A stretch of 52,705 nucleotides of DNA from an uncultured Clostridium sp. (GCF_934754915.1 NZ_CAKVKB010000011.1:1-52705); one strand, 5' to 3'. Positions 33,689-41,722 are shown, counted from the first letter of the stretch. A program made the numbers and translations. Notes: generated by a model not told the origin, from the letters alone.

Positions 33689-34708
33689 CTATTTTCCAAA
33701 TCCACAATTAGGAAATGTACATTGACTACATCCTAAACATAATCCACCTTCGCCAAGGACACTTAAATCTTTTTGTGTGATTTTATCATCTGCAATAATT
33801 CTTGGAAGAACTAAATCAAAAATAGTTCTCTTATTATACATTACACATCCTGGTAATCCCATTATAGGTATATTTTCTTGAAAATAAGCTAATAAAAACA
33901 TTGCTCCTGGTAATACTGGTGCTCCATAAGATATTATTTGTGCTCCAGTATTTTTAATTGCTGTTGGTGTTGTATCATCTGGATCAACACTCATTCCTCC
34001 AGTGCATATTATAAGATCTGCTCCATCATTAATAGATTTCTTAATTTCTTCTGTTATCAATGATGGATTATCATTCAATATTTTCTGTCCTAATACTTCA
34101 ACATCATATTCAGCTAATTTTTCTCGTATTACAGGTCCAAATGCATCTTTTATTCTTCCATAAAAAACTTCATTTCCTGTTGTAATAATAACTGCTCTTT
34201 TTTTATTAAATGGAAGTAATTGTAATATAGGTTCATCTCCAGCTAATTCTACTGCATGCTTCATTTTTTTCTCTTCAATAATTAATGGAATTATTCTTGT
34301 ACCTGCAAGTTTATCACCCTTTTTGATCGGAAAATTTCCATGTCTTGTTGCTATCATCATTTCTCCAATTCCATTAATTTTATTAAGACGTTCTGTATCA
34401 ACCTTAAATAATCCATCAATTTCAGCTATAAGTTCAATTTTTCCTTCCTTTACATCTGAGCCCTTCATATTATCATTTTTGCAGATTCTATATAAAATTT
34501 CTGCAGCCTCATTTTCATGAAGAATTCCTTCCTTTTTCTCCCATACATAAAGATTATCTTTTCCCATCGATAACAATACAGGTATATCTTCTTCTGTTAC
34601 TATATGACCTTTTTTAAACACTGCATCTTTCTTTTTACCTGGAATAATCTGCGTCATATCATGACACAAAACATGTCCAATTGCATTCTCTGTTCTTATC
34701 AGCTTCAC
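33689..34708 (-). CDS. MoeA/MogA-domain molybdopterin-binding protein with Cys-rich tail
   Basis: 339 aa. The central MoCF-binding domain (about 165-310) shows the ITTGNEVFYGRIKD, LIICTGGMSVDPDDTTP and GAPVLPGAMFL segments typical of MoeA/MogA proteins, but the protein lacks full MoeA length (about 400) and has a distinct N-terminal part (about 1-150). It ends in a cysteine tail, CLGCSQCTFPNCGFGK, that may bind a metal or Fe-S cluster. Such proteins occur beside selenium-dependent Mo-hydroxylases and probably help Mo insertion or cofactor maturation. The start is GTG with AGAGGTG upstream. It follows the TetR gene by 13 bp. Confidence 0.85.
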   Translation of the reverse strand: MKLIRTENAIGHVLCHDMTQIIPGKKKDAVFKKGHIVTEEDIPVLLSMGKDNLYVWEKKEGILHENEAAEILYRICKNDNMKGSDVKEGKIELIAEIDGLFKVDTERLNKINGIGEMMIATRHGNFPIKKGDKLAGTRIIPLIIEEKKMKHAVELAGDEPILQLLPFNKKRAVIITTGNEVFYGRIKDAFGPVIREKLAEYDVEVLGQKILNDNPSLITEEIKKSINDGADLIICTGGMSVDPDDTTPTAIKNTGAQIISYGAPVLPGAMFLLAYFQENIPIMGLPGCVMYNKRTIFDLVLPRIIADDKITQKDLSVLGEGGLCLGCSQCTFPNCGFGK

Positions 34709-34721
34709 TTTTTTTACACCT

Positions 34722-35315
34722 CTATTTCATTTCAACACTTTCAACTTCTTGTTGAATTGATTTTAAAATCATGTTCTTTCCAAATTCAAAATACTTATCT
34801 AGATTGAATCTTTTTTCATCAATTAAAAATTGTATCGTAGCACCCTCTAAATATGAAACTATTTGATATGGCAGATATTCCTTTGTTTCTTCTGATAATT
34901 GTGGAACATGTTTTTCTAACATTTGGCGTATCTCGCTTCTCCAGCCTTCAAAAGATTCTGAAAAATTTGATTTTATCTGTTTATTAATACGCCCCTGTAC
35001 CCAGAAATCAACTTCTGCATAATCAAATTCTTTATACTTTGTAATAAATGCCTTCTTTTGATCTATAAATATATCTAATTGCTCTTCTAATGTATCTTTT
35101 TTGTTTTTTCCATAATGTTCTCTAAGCTTTAAGCATTTTTCAAGAACTTTTTTCTGCAATGCAAACATAAGCTCACTTTTCGTTTTAAAATAATAATGTA
35201 AATTAGACTGAACCATTCCTGCTTTTTCCGCAATTAAATGCATTCTTGTTCCACTTATTGTATATTCTCGCACAACATCCAAAGCAGCTTTTAAAATTTT
35301 ATCCTCATTCTTCAT
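34722..35315 (-). CDS. TetR/AcrR family transcriptional regulator, likely regulator of the purine island
   Basis: 197 aa from the ATG at 35315 (MKNEDKILKAAL); the ATG two codons earlier is too close to the GAGG ribosome site. Residues about 5-50 are a TetR helix-turn-helix (RMHLIAEKAGMVQSNLHYYFKTKSELM in part: AEKAGMVQSNLHYYFKTK). The C-terminal ligand domain has no recognisable specificity. First gene of the catabolic operon, with two 16-bp operator-like repeats upstream of its promoter; a related motif lies upstream of the importer promoter. It is therefore the natural candidate to sense a purine or derivative and control both operons. Confidence 0.9.
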   Translation of the reverse strand: MKNEDKILKAALDVVREYTISGTRMHLIAEKAGMVQSNLHYYFKTKSELMFALQKKVLEKCLKLREHYGKNKKDTLEEQLDIFIDQKKAFITKYKEFDYAEVDFWVQGRINKQIKSNFSESFEGWRSEIRQMLEKHVPQLSEETKEYLPYQIVSYLEGATIQFLIDEKRFNLDKYFEFGKNMILKSIQQEVESVEMK

Positions 35316-35357
35316 AGACATTCCTCTTTTTCACTTCAAATGCATTAATAAAAAATA

Positions 35358-35394
35358 AAAAGAGGTCGAACGCCATAAAGCGTTCAACCTCTTT
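35358..35394 (-). terminator. Leader terminator directly after the TetR-operon promoter
   Basis: AAAGAGGTTGAACGC, loop TTTATG, GCGTTCGACCTCTTT, then TTATTTTTT on the minus strand: a 13-bp stem with one G-U pair and a T-run. It starts about 8-10 nt after the predicted transcription start, so it lies in the 5' leader and not at the end of a gene. Confidence 0.8.
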
Positions 35395-35409
35395 GTTATA
35401 ACTAATTTA

Positions 35410-35482
35410 AGTATATCATTTGGAACAGATTTGTCAATATTTTTTGATCATTTAATCAATCTTTTTTTGACTATTTAATCAA
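35410..35482 (-). promoter_or_regulatory. Promoter and twin operators of the TetR-led catabolic operon
   Basis: On the minus strand TTGACA (35437-35432), 16-bp spacer, TATACT (35415-35410). Upstream lie two copies of an imperfect palindrome: TTGATCATTTAATCAA (35444-35459) and TTGACTATTTAATCAA (35467-35482), 23 bp apart centre to centre. The first begins 6 bp from the -35. Confidence 0.75.
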
Positions 35483-35545
35483 TATATTCCATATACACAA
35501 AAGATCAATTACCAAAATACACAATTTAATATTATTATAAAATCA

Positions 35546-36526
35546 TCAACGATCTTCTCTGAAATATGATTGTCCAAGTGCAGCTGGCGGCTGATTCTCC
35601 ATTCTATTTCTTGCACTTGTTATAATTAATACAATTATTGTGACAACATATGGAAGCATTTTAAACAATTCTTGAGCTCCTCTGCTCAATCCTGGAATAT
35701 ATATATAACAAATATACAATGCACCAAATACAATTGATCCTAATATGGCATTTACAGGTTTCCATAATGCAAATATAACTAATGCAATTGCAAGCCATCC
35801 TCTATCGCCAAATCCATTATTTGTCCATGTTCCCCCTAGAAATTCCATTACAAAATATAATCCACCAAGACCACTGATAGCTCCACCTGCTACAGTTGCA
35901 ATATACTTGTATTTAGATACATTTATTCCTACTGAATCTGCTGTTGCTGGATCTTCACCAACAGCTCTTAAATTCAATCCCTTTTTAGTTTTTTTCAAAA
36001 AGATAGATAGACATATTGCAATAACAATAGATAAATACGTTAATATACCATATGAAAATAAAACATCTCCTAATATTGGAATCTGAGATAATCCTGGGAT
36101 TTTAGCTTGATATGCACTAGCAGTTACTGCAACAGAAATTTGTCCAACACCACCTGCTATATTACTTATAGAACCTCCAAAAAAGTTACCAAATCCAATA
36201 CCAAAAGTAGTAAGTGCTAGTCCAACTACATTCTGATTAGCTCTTAAAGTTATTGTAAGAAAACTATATATTAACCCAGCCAAAGAAGAACATAACAATG
36301 CACATATTAATGATATAAAAAAACCAGTCAAGGCATTTGGATTGCTGTTTCCATTTTCATAAAAGAAGGCACCCATAAGTCCTGCAATTCCTCCCATATA
36401 CATAATACCTGGAATTCCAAGGTTTAAATTACCTGATTTTTCAGTTACAATTTCGCCACATGCCCCAAACAAAATTCCAATTCCTTGGGCTATGGCTTTT
36501 TGAATAAATACAAAAATCACACTCAT
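35546..36526 (-). CDS. BMP-type ABC transporter permease (NupC/NupQ-like), second subunit
   Basis: 326-aa integral membrane protein with about 8-9 hydrophobic segments. The segments EKSGNLNLGIPGIMYMGG (start) and LRAVGEDPATADSVGINV (about 187-204, the coupling-helix region contacting the ATPase) are diagnostic of the BPD_transp_2 family that works with BMP lipoproteins in purine nucleoside and nucleobase uptake. It is the last gene of the importer operon, 2 bp after the first permease gene. No terminator is visible before the next promoter, so read-through into the catabolic operon is possible. Confidence 0.92.
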   Translation of the reverse strand: MSVIFVFIQKAIAQGIGILFGACGEIVTEKSGNLNLGIPGIMYMGGIAGLMGAFFYENGNSNPNALTGFFISLICALLCSSLAGLIYSFLTITLRANQNVVGLALTTFGIGFGNFFGGSISNIAGGVGQISVAVTASAYQAKIPGLSQIPILGDVLFSYGILTYLSIVIAICLSIFLKKTKKGLNLRAVGEDPATADSVGINVSKYKYIATVAGGAISGLGGLYFVMEFLGGTWTNNGFGDRGWLAIALVIFALWKPVNAILGSIVFGALYICYIYIPGLSRGAQELFKMLPYVVTIIVLIITSARNRMENQPPAALGQSYFREDR

Positions 36527-36528
36527 AC

Positions 36529-37638
36529 TTAAGCCTCCTTATTGTTTTTTACAAATTCAAGTTTGTAGTTTATAAAGAATTCACATCCAATTAAGAAAAA
36601 TAATATTATTCCAGTTATAATATCTGATGCATTTTCATTTAATCCAAATTGTGTTGCAATTTGAATAGAACCCTGCTGCATAAATATTAATATTCCAGAA
36701 ACTAATATCATTGCAAATGTATTAAATTTAGCCATCCATGCAACAATTATAGCTGTAAATCCAAATCCTCCAGATGTACTTGTTGATATTGTATGACTTG
36801 CTCCACTTACAATAATACTTCCAGCAAATCCACATATTGCTCCTGAAAGGGCCATTGTCTTCATAATTACTTTTTTTACATTAATACCAGCATAACGAGC
36901 TGTATCAACGCTTTCTCCAACTACAGATATTTCATATCCCATCTTGCTCTTTTTCATAAAAAAGAACATTCCTATAGTTAACATTGCTACTAAAAGCACA
37001 TTAAGACCATAAGTCAATCCAAACAATTCCGGAAACCATCCAGCTTTTGTTGAAGAATTTATTATTCCAACAACATTTGAACCTGCAGGATTTTCCCAAA
37101 AAACAATACAGAATGTTACTATCTGCATCGCTACATAATTTAGCATTAATGTAAATAATGTTTCATTTGTATTAAAACGCGCTTTAAAAGCAGCAGGAAT
37201 TAATCCCCATACCATACCAGCTATTGAACTTGCAATAAAAATACATATTATTAAAATACTATTAGGAATTTTATCTCCTGCATAAATCATAAGTGCTGCG
37301 GTTGCAACTCCACCCATAAGTATTTGTCCCTGAGCCCCTATATTCCAGAACTTCATTTTAAATGCTGGTGTTAATCCTATTGCTATACATAATAATACTG
37401 TTATTTCACGAATTGTAACCCATGTTCTTCTTGTATTTCCTACTGCTCCTTTTACTATTCCTGCATATATTTCTAAAGGATTTAAATGAGTAATAGGTAT
37501 TATAAATAATGCACATGTAATTAATGCTAAACAAAGAGCTACACCTCGAATCAGCCAGGCTTTTTGTATAGATATAGAATCTCTTTTCACCATATGAAAT
37601 ATTGGTTCTTTATTAGAAATACTTTCATTGTTACTCAT
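36529..37638 (-). CDS. BMP-type ABC transporter permease (NupB/NupP-like), first subunit
   Basis: 369-aa membrane protein; a cytoplasmic N-terminal tail (about 1-28) precedes about 8-10 membrane segments. FNTNETLFTLMLNYVA (about 154-169) and ISVVGESVDTARYAGINV (about 237-254, coupling helix) are the signatures of the first permease of BMP/Nup systems. It pairs with the 326-aa permease to form the channel. It overlaps the upstream ATPase gene by 8 bp, so the two are translationally coupled. Confidence 0.92.
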   Translation of the reverse strand: MSNNESISNKEPIFHMVKRDSISIQKAWLIRGVALCLALITCALFIIPITHLNPLEIYAGIVKGAVGNTRRTWVTIREITVLLCIAIGLTPAFKMKFWNIGAQGQILMGGVATAALMIYAGDKIPNSILIICIFIASSIAGMVWGLIPAAFKARFNTNETLFTLMLNYVAMQIVTFCIVFWENPAGSNVVGIINSSTKAGWFPELFGLTYGLNVLLVAMLTIGMFFFMKKSKMGYEISVVGESVDTARYAGINVKKVIMKTMALSGAICGFAGSIIVSGASHTISTSTSGGFGFTAIIVAWMAKFNTFAMILVSGILIFMQQGSIQIATQFGLNENASDIITGIILFFLIGCEFFINYKLEFVKNNKEA

Positions 37639-39169
37639 TTACTGCTTTCTCCTCTCTATTTTTCGTCATAAGAAATCCAATTTCTTCTTTACTTGTTGTT
37701 CTTGCATCTACTATTCCAGTTACTTCGCCTCCATTTAAAACAAGAATTCTATCACTTAATTCAATAAGTACATCTAAATCTTCAATAACAGTAATAACTG
37801 CTACTCCTTTTCTCTTTTGTTCATTCATTAAATTATAAATTGTATATGATGAATTTATATCTAATCCACGTACAGGATATGCAAGCATTAATACTGTTGG
37901 TTCTGCCGCTATTTCACGTCCTACTAATACTTTCTGTACATTACCACCAGATAATCTTCCAACTGGTGTTTCTGTTCCTGGTGTAACAATTCCTAAATCC
38001 TTAATAAGAGAGTCTGCCAATTCTTTAGGTTTTTTCCTATCAACAAAAAATCCACGTGTTTTCTTATAATTCTTAAGCATCATGTTATCTGTCATTCCCA
38101 AAGATGCTACAAGTCCCATTCCCAAACGATCTTCTGGAACAAATGAAACTTTTATCCCCTTATTCTGAATATCTGCTGCTTTCATTTGATCAAGCTGAAT
38201 ACTTTCTCCTTCAGGCGAATTATAAATAATTTTCCCTCCATGCACATTCTGAAGACCAGCTATAGCTTCTAACAATTCTTTTTGACCACTTCCTGCAATT
38301 CCTGCAATTCCTAATATCTCACCACTATTTGCTGTAAATGAAATATTATTTAATGTCTTTCTTCCTTCAGCATTTATGCATGTAAGATTAGTTATTTCAA
38401 TTCTCTTCTCACAATTTTTAGGTTCATCTCTTTCAATATTCAAGCTTACTTTTTCTCCAACCATCATTTCTGTCAATGATGAAACTGTTGCAGATTTTGT
38501 TTCTATGGTTCCTATGTATTTCCCTTTTCTCAAAACAGAAACTCTATCTGAAAGTTCTAATACTTCATTTAATTTATGAGTAATTATTATGATTGATTTT
38601 CCAGATTTTCTCATGTTTCTAAGCACATTAAATAACTTTTCTGTTTCTTGCGGTGTTAAAACTGCAGTAGGCTCGTCTAATATTAATATATCTGCACCTC
38701 TATACAATACTTTAACTATTTCCACTGTCTGTTTTTGTGATACTGACATATTATATACTTTCTGAGAAGGGTCTAATTCAAAGCCATATTGAGCAGTTAA
38801 TTCATTAATTTCCTTCTCAACTTTCTGCATATCAAGTTTTTCTTTTCCAGGCATACCAAGAATAATATTTTCTGCTGCTGTTAATATATTAATCAGCTTA
38901 AAGTGTTGATGAATCATTCCTATTCCTAGAGAAAAAGCATCTTTGGGAGAACGGATTGTAACTTCCCTACCATCAATAAATATGTGTCCTTCATCAGGAA
39001 AATATATACCTGAAATCATATTCATAAGTGTTGTTTTTCCACTTCCATTTTCCCCTAATATAGAAAGAATCTCTCCTTTTTTTACAGAAAGATTTACATT
39101 ATCATTTGCTATCACTTTTCCAAAACGTTTAGTTACATTTTTTAATTCAATTGCATTATTCTGCTCCAT
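37631..39169 (-). CDS. Double ABC ATPase of the purine/nucleoside importer (NupA-like)
   Basis: 512 aa with two nucleotide-binding domains. The first (about 7-245) has Walker A GENGSGKTT (39-47), a degenerate signature MSVSQKQ and Walker B ILILDEPT. The second (about 255-500) has a Walker A-like GIAGSGQKEL without the canonical GKT, an intact LSGGNVQK signature and a PVRGLD in place of the Walker B/EPT. This asymmetric pattern is normal for BMP-type and sugar (CUT2) importers, so only composite sites hydrolyse ATP. Adjacent BMP lipoprotein and permeases point to purine uptake. A hairpin lies in the 77 bp separating it from the lipoprotein gene. Confidence 0.94.
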   Translation of the reverse strand: MEQNNAIELKNVTKRFGKVIANDNVNLSVKKGEILSILGENGSGKTTLMNMISGIYFPDEGHIFIDGREVTIRSPKDAFSLGIGMIHQHFKLINILTAAENIILGMPGKEKLDMQKVEKEINELTAQYGFELDPSQKVYNMSVSQKQTVEIVKVLYRGADILILDEPTAVLTPQETEKLFNVLRNMRKSGKSIIIITHKLNEVLELSDRVSVLRKGKYIGTIETKSATVSSLTEMMVGEKVSLNIERDEPKNCEKRIEITNLTCINAEGRKTLNNISFTANSGEILGIAGIAGSGQKELLEAIAGLQNVHGGKIIYNSPEGESIQLDQMKAADIQNKGIKVSFVPEDRLGMGLVASLGMTDNMMLKNYKKTRGFFVDRKKPKELADSLIKDLGIVTPGTETPVGRLSGGNVQKVLVGREIAAEPTVLMLAYPVRGLDINSSYTIYNLMNEQKRKGVAVITVIEDLDVLIELSDRILVLNGGEVTGIVDARTTSKEEIGFLMTKNREEKAVNE

Positions 39170-39180
39170 AACAACCTCCT

Positions 39181-39211
39181 AAAAAATCATGGAACTGCAT
39201 AAAGCAGTTCC
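39181..39211 (-). terminator. Partial terminator between the BMP lipoprotein and ATPase genes
   Basis: On the minus strand GGAACTGC, TTTAT loop, GCAGTTCC, then ATGATTTTTT just before the ATPase ribosome site. An 8-bp stem here would let the binding protein be made in excess over the transporter subunits. Its TTTAT loop resembles the TTTATG loop of the catabolic-operon leader. Confidence 0.65.
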
Positions 39212-39246
39212 TAAGATATTATTTCTATTAAATTTTTACAGGTATA

Positions 39247-40476
39247 TTAGTTGCTTTTTGTTAATTCTGTAATACCATCAATTCTAATATCAAATGATGG
39301 AGCTGATGTCTTTTCAGATTCATGATAATATCCATCAGATACAAAATTCGCATATTTTTTGTAGTTTTCATCAGATTTAATTAAATCCTCAAGAGATGAA
39401 CCATTTACTGTAAATTTACTTGTATCAAATACATGTAACGAACCATTTTTGATAGCATTTTCAACTTCAGCCACTTTTTCTTCTGTACCTGGTGCAACAA
39501 CATCTTTATTTAATTCAGTAATGCAGTCAGCGCCTTCAGAATATCCTTGACACCAGTCTGTATCAATTGATTTACCTTCCATTACACATTTTACAGCATA
39601 AGTATAATAAGGTCCCCAATTAATAGATGCAGATGTTAATGCAGTCTTTGGAGCAGTTGCAATCATACTTACATTGTAGCCAACAACTGGAACGCCTGCC
39701 GCCTCACAAGCAGTTGGTGCACCTGTTGTATCAGCATGTTGACTTATTAATACACAACCATCAGCAATTAAAGCTTCAGCAGTAGATTTTTCTAAATCCA
39801 TGCTTGCCCAGCTATTTGTATATTGAACTTCCATTGTTGCAGCATCACATACACTCTTAATTCCAAGATAGAAAGCTGTATAACCAGAAACAACTTCAGC
39901 ATATGGATAAGCACCAACATAACCAACTTTACATTTATCTTTAGTAATAGTACCATCTTCAATCATTTTATTTAATTTTAAACCAGCAACTACACCAGAT
40001 ACGTAACGTGATTCATATACAGATGTAAAATAATTATGCATATTGCTTAAACCTGAAGTTGCAGCTTGGAAACCAGTTGCATGACAGAATTGAATCTCTG
40101 GATATTCTTTTGCTGCCTGTATTATATAATCTTCATGTCCAAAGCTATTAGAAAAAATAATGTTACATCCTTCTTCTGCTAAATCTACAGCTGCATCATA
40201 GCATTTTTCATCCTCTGGAATACTCTTCTTTTCAATTATTTGATTATCAGCTAATCCAAGGGATTTTTTCATTTCACTAATTCCCTTCATATGAGCTTCT
40301 GTATACCCTTCATTTTCATCTCCAATATAGATAACCCCTACTTTAATCTTAGAAGCTTCTGTTGAAGCATTCTTATCTTCTGTAGAACTTCCACCTGTTG
40401 CTCCTCCTGAACCACAGCCTATCAGCATCAAGGCTGCCATTGATAATGCTAAAAGTGTGCTTATTGCTTTTTTCAT
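39247..40476 (-). CDS. BMP family purine/nucleoside-binding lipoprotein
   Basis: 409 aa from the ATG at 40476 (MKKAISTLLALSM). AGGAGG lies 9 nt upstream; earlier in-frame ATGs overlap or precede this site. Residues 1-20 form a lipoprotein signal with lipobox MLIGC (C21), then a Gly/Ser/Thr linker (about 22-40). The mature domain is a two-lobe BMP-fold binding protein: VGVIYIGDENEGYTEAH, IFSNSFGHEDYI, FCHATGF, VGYVGAYPYAEVVSGYTAF, QHADTTGAPTACEAAGV (about 245). BMP proteins bind purine nucleosides or nucleobases. First gene of the importer operon. The likely ligand here is a catabolised purine such as xanthine, urate or hypoxanthine (inference). Confidence 0.92.
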   Translation of the reverse strand: MKKAISTLLALSMAALMLIGCGSGGATGGSSTEDKNASTEASKIKVGVIYIGDENEGYTEAHMKGISEMKKSLGLADNQIIEKKSIPEDEKCYDAAVDLAEEGCNIIFSNSFGHEDYIIQAAKEYPEIQFCHATGFQAATSGLSNMHNYFTSVYESRYVSGVVAGLKLNKMIEDGTITKDKCKVGYVGAYPYAEVVSGYTAFYLGIKSVCDAATMEVQYTNSWASMDLEKSTAEALIADGCVLISQHADTTGAPTACEAAGVPVVGYNVSMIATAPKTALTSASINWGPYYTYAVKCVMEGKSIDTDWCQGYSEGADCITELNKDVVAPGTEEKVAEVENAIKNGSLHVFDTSKFTVNGSSLEDLIKSDENYKKYANFVSDGYYHESEKTSAPSFDIRIDGITELTKSN

Positions 40477-40581
40477 AACCATTTTCCTCCTAAAATAAAA
40501 TCTATACATTGATTTTTTGTATCAACAAATCACATTTATTACTTAATATGTATTTTCTTGATTTTTTATACATATACATGA

Positions 40582-40621
40582 TAAAAAATAGCGTTAAACA
40601 TATCAATGATATGCTCAACGC
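40582..40621 (-). terminator. Leader terminator directly after the importer promoter
   Basis: On the minus strand GCGTTGAGCATATCA pairs with TGATATGTTTAACGC through 13-15 bp including two G-U pairs, then TATTTTTTAT. It begins about 28 nt after the predicted transcription start and 106 nt before the lipoprotein start codon. The bases just before and into it (AACAAAGGCGTTGAGC) match the equivalent leader at 35.38 kb (AACAAAGAGGTTGAACGC). Confidence 0.78.
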
Positions 40622-40655
40622 CTTTGTTGTATACCATATTTCTCTATTTATTTAA

Positions 40656-40706
40656 AGTATATCACTAAGGATTGATTTGTCAATACATTTTTTATCAACT
40701 AATCAA
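40656..40706 (-). promoter_or_regulatory. Promoter and operator of the purine importer operon
   Basis: On the minus strand TTGACA (40683-40678), 16-bp spacer, TATACT (40661-40656). TTTATCAACTAATCAA (40691-40706) lies 7 bp further upstream and matches the TetR-operon operator at 13 of 16 positions, at the same distance from the -35. Confidence 0.7.
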
Positions 40707-40802
40707 TTTAATTCATATTTATTTTATATATAACTTAATTGTAATTAAATGTTTATAGCAAAACTTAATTTTTCTTTTCATTATCCCATATTTAAATTAA
40801 TT

Positions 40803-40845
40803 AAAAAAATTACACACAAATAGTCTTTTACTATTAAGTGTGTAA
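40803..40845 (-). terminator. tRNA-Ser terminator
   Basis: On the minus strand TTACACACTTAATAGT, loop, ACTATTTGTGTGTAA, then TTTTTTTAA, starting 27 nt after the tRNA. Confidence 0.9.
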
Positions 40846-40871
40846 TATATAGTAAAATATTTCAAGCAAAA

Positions 40872-40962
40872 TGGCGGAGAGAAGGGGATTCGAACCCCTG
40901 ATAGAGATATTCCCTATACATACTTTCCAGGCATGCTCCTTAGACCTCTCGGACACCTCTCC
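40872..40962 (-). tRNA. tRNA-Ser (anticodon GGA)
   Basis: 91 nt on the minus strand. Acceptor GGAGAGG pairs with CTTCTCC region ending TCTCCGCCA (CCA encoded). D-arm GTCCGAGAGGTCTAAGGAGC; anticodon stem-loop CATGC-CTGGAAA-GTATG with anticodon GGA (bases 40926-40928 on the complement); a long class II variable arm (ATAGGGAATATCTCTAT region); and T-arm GGGGTTCGAATCCCC. Reads UCC and UCU codons. It lies downstream of tadA and the PAP2 gene. Confidence 0.97.
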
Positions 40963-41022
40963 GTTTCAATTTTAATTCTTAATCATTTTATCATAGATGC
41001 TATTTTATCTCAATAATAACAT

Positions 41023-41589
41023 CTAACTCCATAATGAAGGATATTTATGTGATAAAAATTCATTTACTTTTTCATTTTTAATCAATAAATTATATAAAAA
41101 AATAGAACATATTATTCCTAATACAGCACCTACAAAAACATCTGTAAAATAGTGAGCATATAAATATACTCTTGAAAATGCTGTTAAAAAAGCAAGTATA
41201 AAAGCTGGAATCCCAATTTTTTTATTTACTTTAAATAAAATAGTTGCAGCTCCAAAACTACGAATTGAATGCCCTGACGGAAAAGAATATCCAGATGGTT
41301 TTGCTATTATTAAATTTAAAGTTTGATAAACATCACAAGGCCTCAATCTCTTAACTATAGGTTTTATACACAGACTTGCTAATACTATACATACTCCTAA
41401 TGAAATTAATAATACTATTCCATACTTTCTATATTTTTTAATGCTTATAAATACAGCTGCTATAATAAGCCATATTATAACTCCTCCCAAATGACTTATT
41501 ACTGGCATTATCTTGTCTAAAAAATCACATTGTATACTATTTTCAACAATATTAAGTATGCTATTATCTATAGCAGTTATAATGTTCAT
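41023..41589 (-). CDS. PAP2 superfamily membrane phosphatase
   Basis: 188-aa membrane protein with about five to six hydrophobic segments. The three-part PAP2 active site is complete: KRLRPCD (K....RP, about 78), PSGYSFPSGHS (PSGH, about 94-104) and SRVYLYAHYFTDV (SR.....H...D, about 139-151). Family members dephosphorylate undecaprenyl pyrophosphate, phosphatidate or related lipids on the outer membrane face; a role in undecaprenyl-phosphate recycling is the simplest guess. The gene stands between tadA and tRNA-Ser, 60 bp from the latter. The ATG has only a weak ribosome site (GGGGGAAC). Confidence 0.87.
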   Translation of the reverse strand: MNIITAIDNSILNIVENSIQCDFLDKIMPVISHLGGVIIWLIIAAVFISIKKYRKYGIVLLISLGVCIVLASLCIKPIVKRLRPCDVYQTLNLIIAKPSGYSFPSGHSIRSFGAATILFKVNKKIGIPAFILAFLTAFSRVYLYAHYFTDVFVGAVLGIICSIFLYNLLIKNEKVNEFLSHKYPSLWS

Positions 41590-41722
41590 AATTTTTTTGT
41601 TCCCCCGATTCTAATTCTTTATCATTTGTTTTTATATAAAAACTTTAAATTCCTATCAATTATACTATTTTATCGATATATATATCTTACAAACTTATTA
41701 AATAAAACACTTATCTATCATT

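Noticed and set aside
18607..35315. Selenocysteine genes (in-frame TGA with SECIS) in the selenium-type enzymes
   Set aside because: All reading frames are continuous without TGA; this enzyme group uses labile selenium, not selenocysteine.
35322..35545. Classical purine riboswitch before the purine operons
   Set aside because: No three-way junction with the conserved loop bases of the guanine/adenine class; only short terminator hairpins are present.
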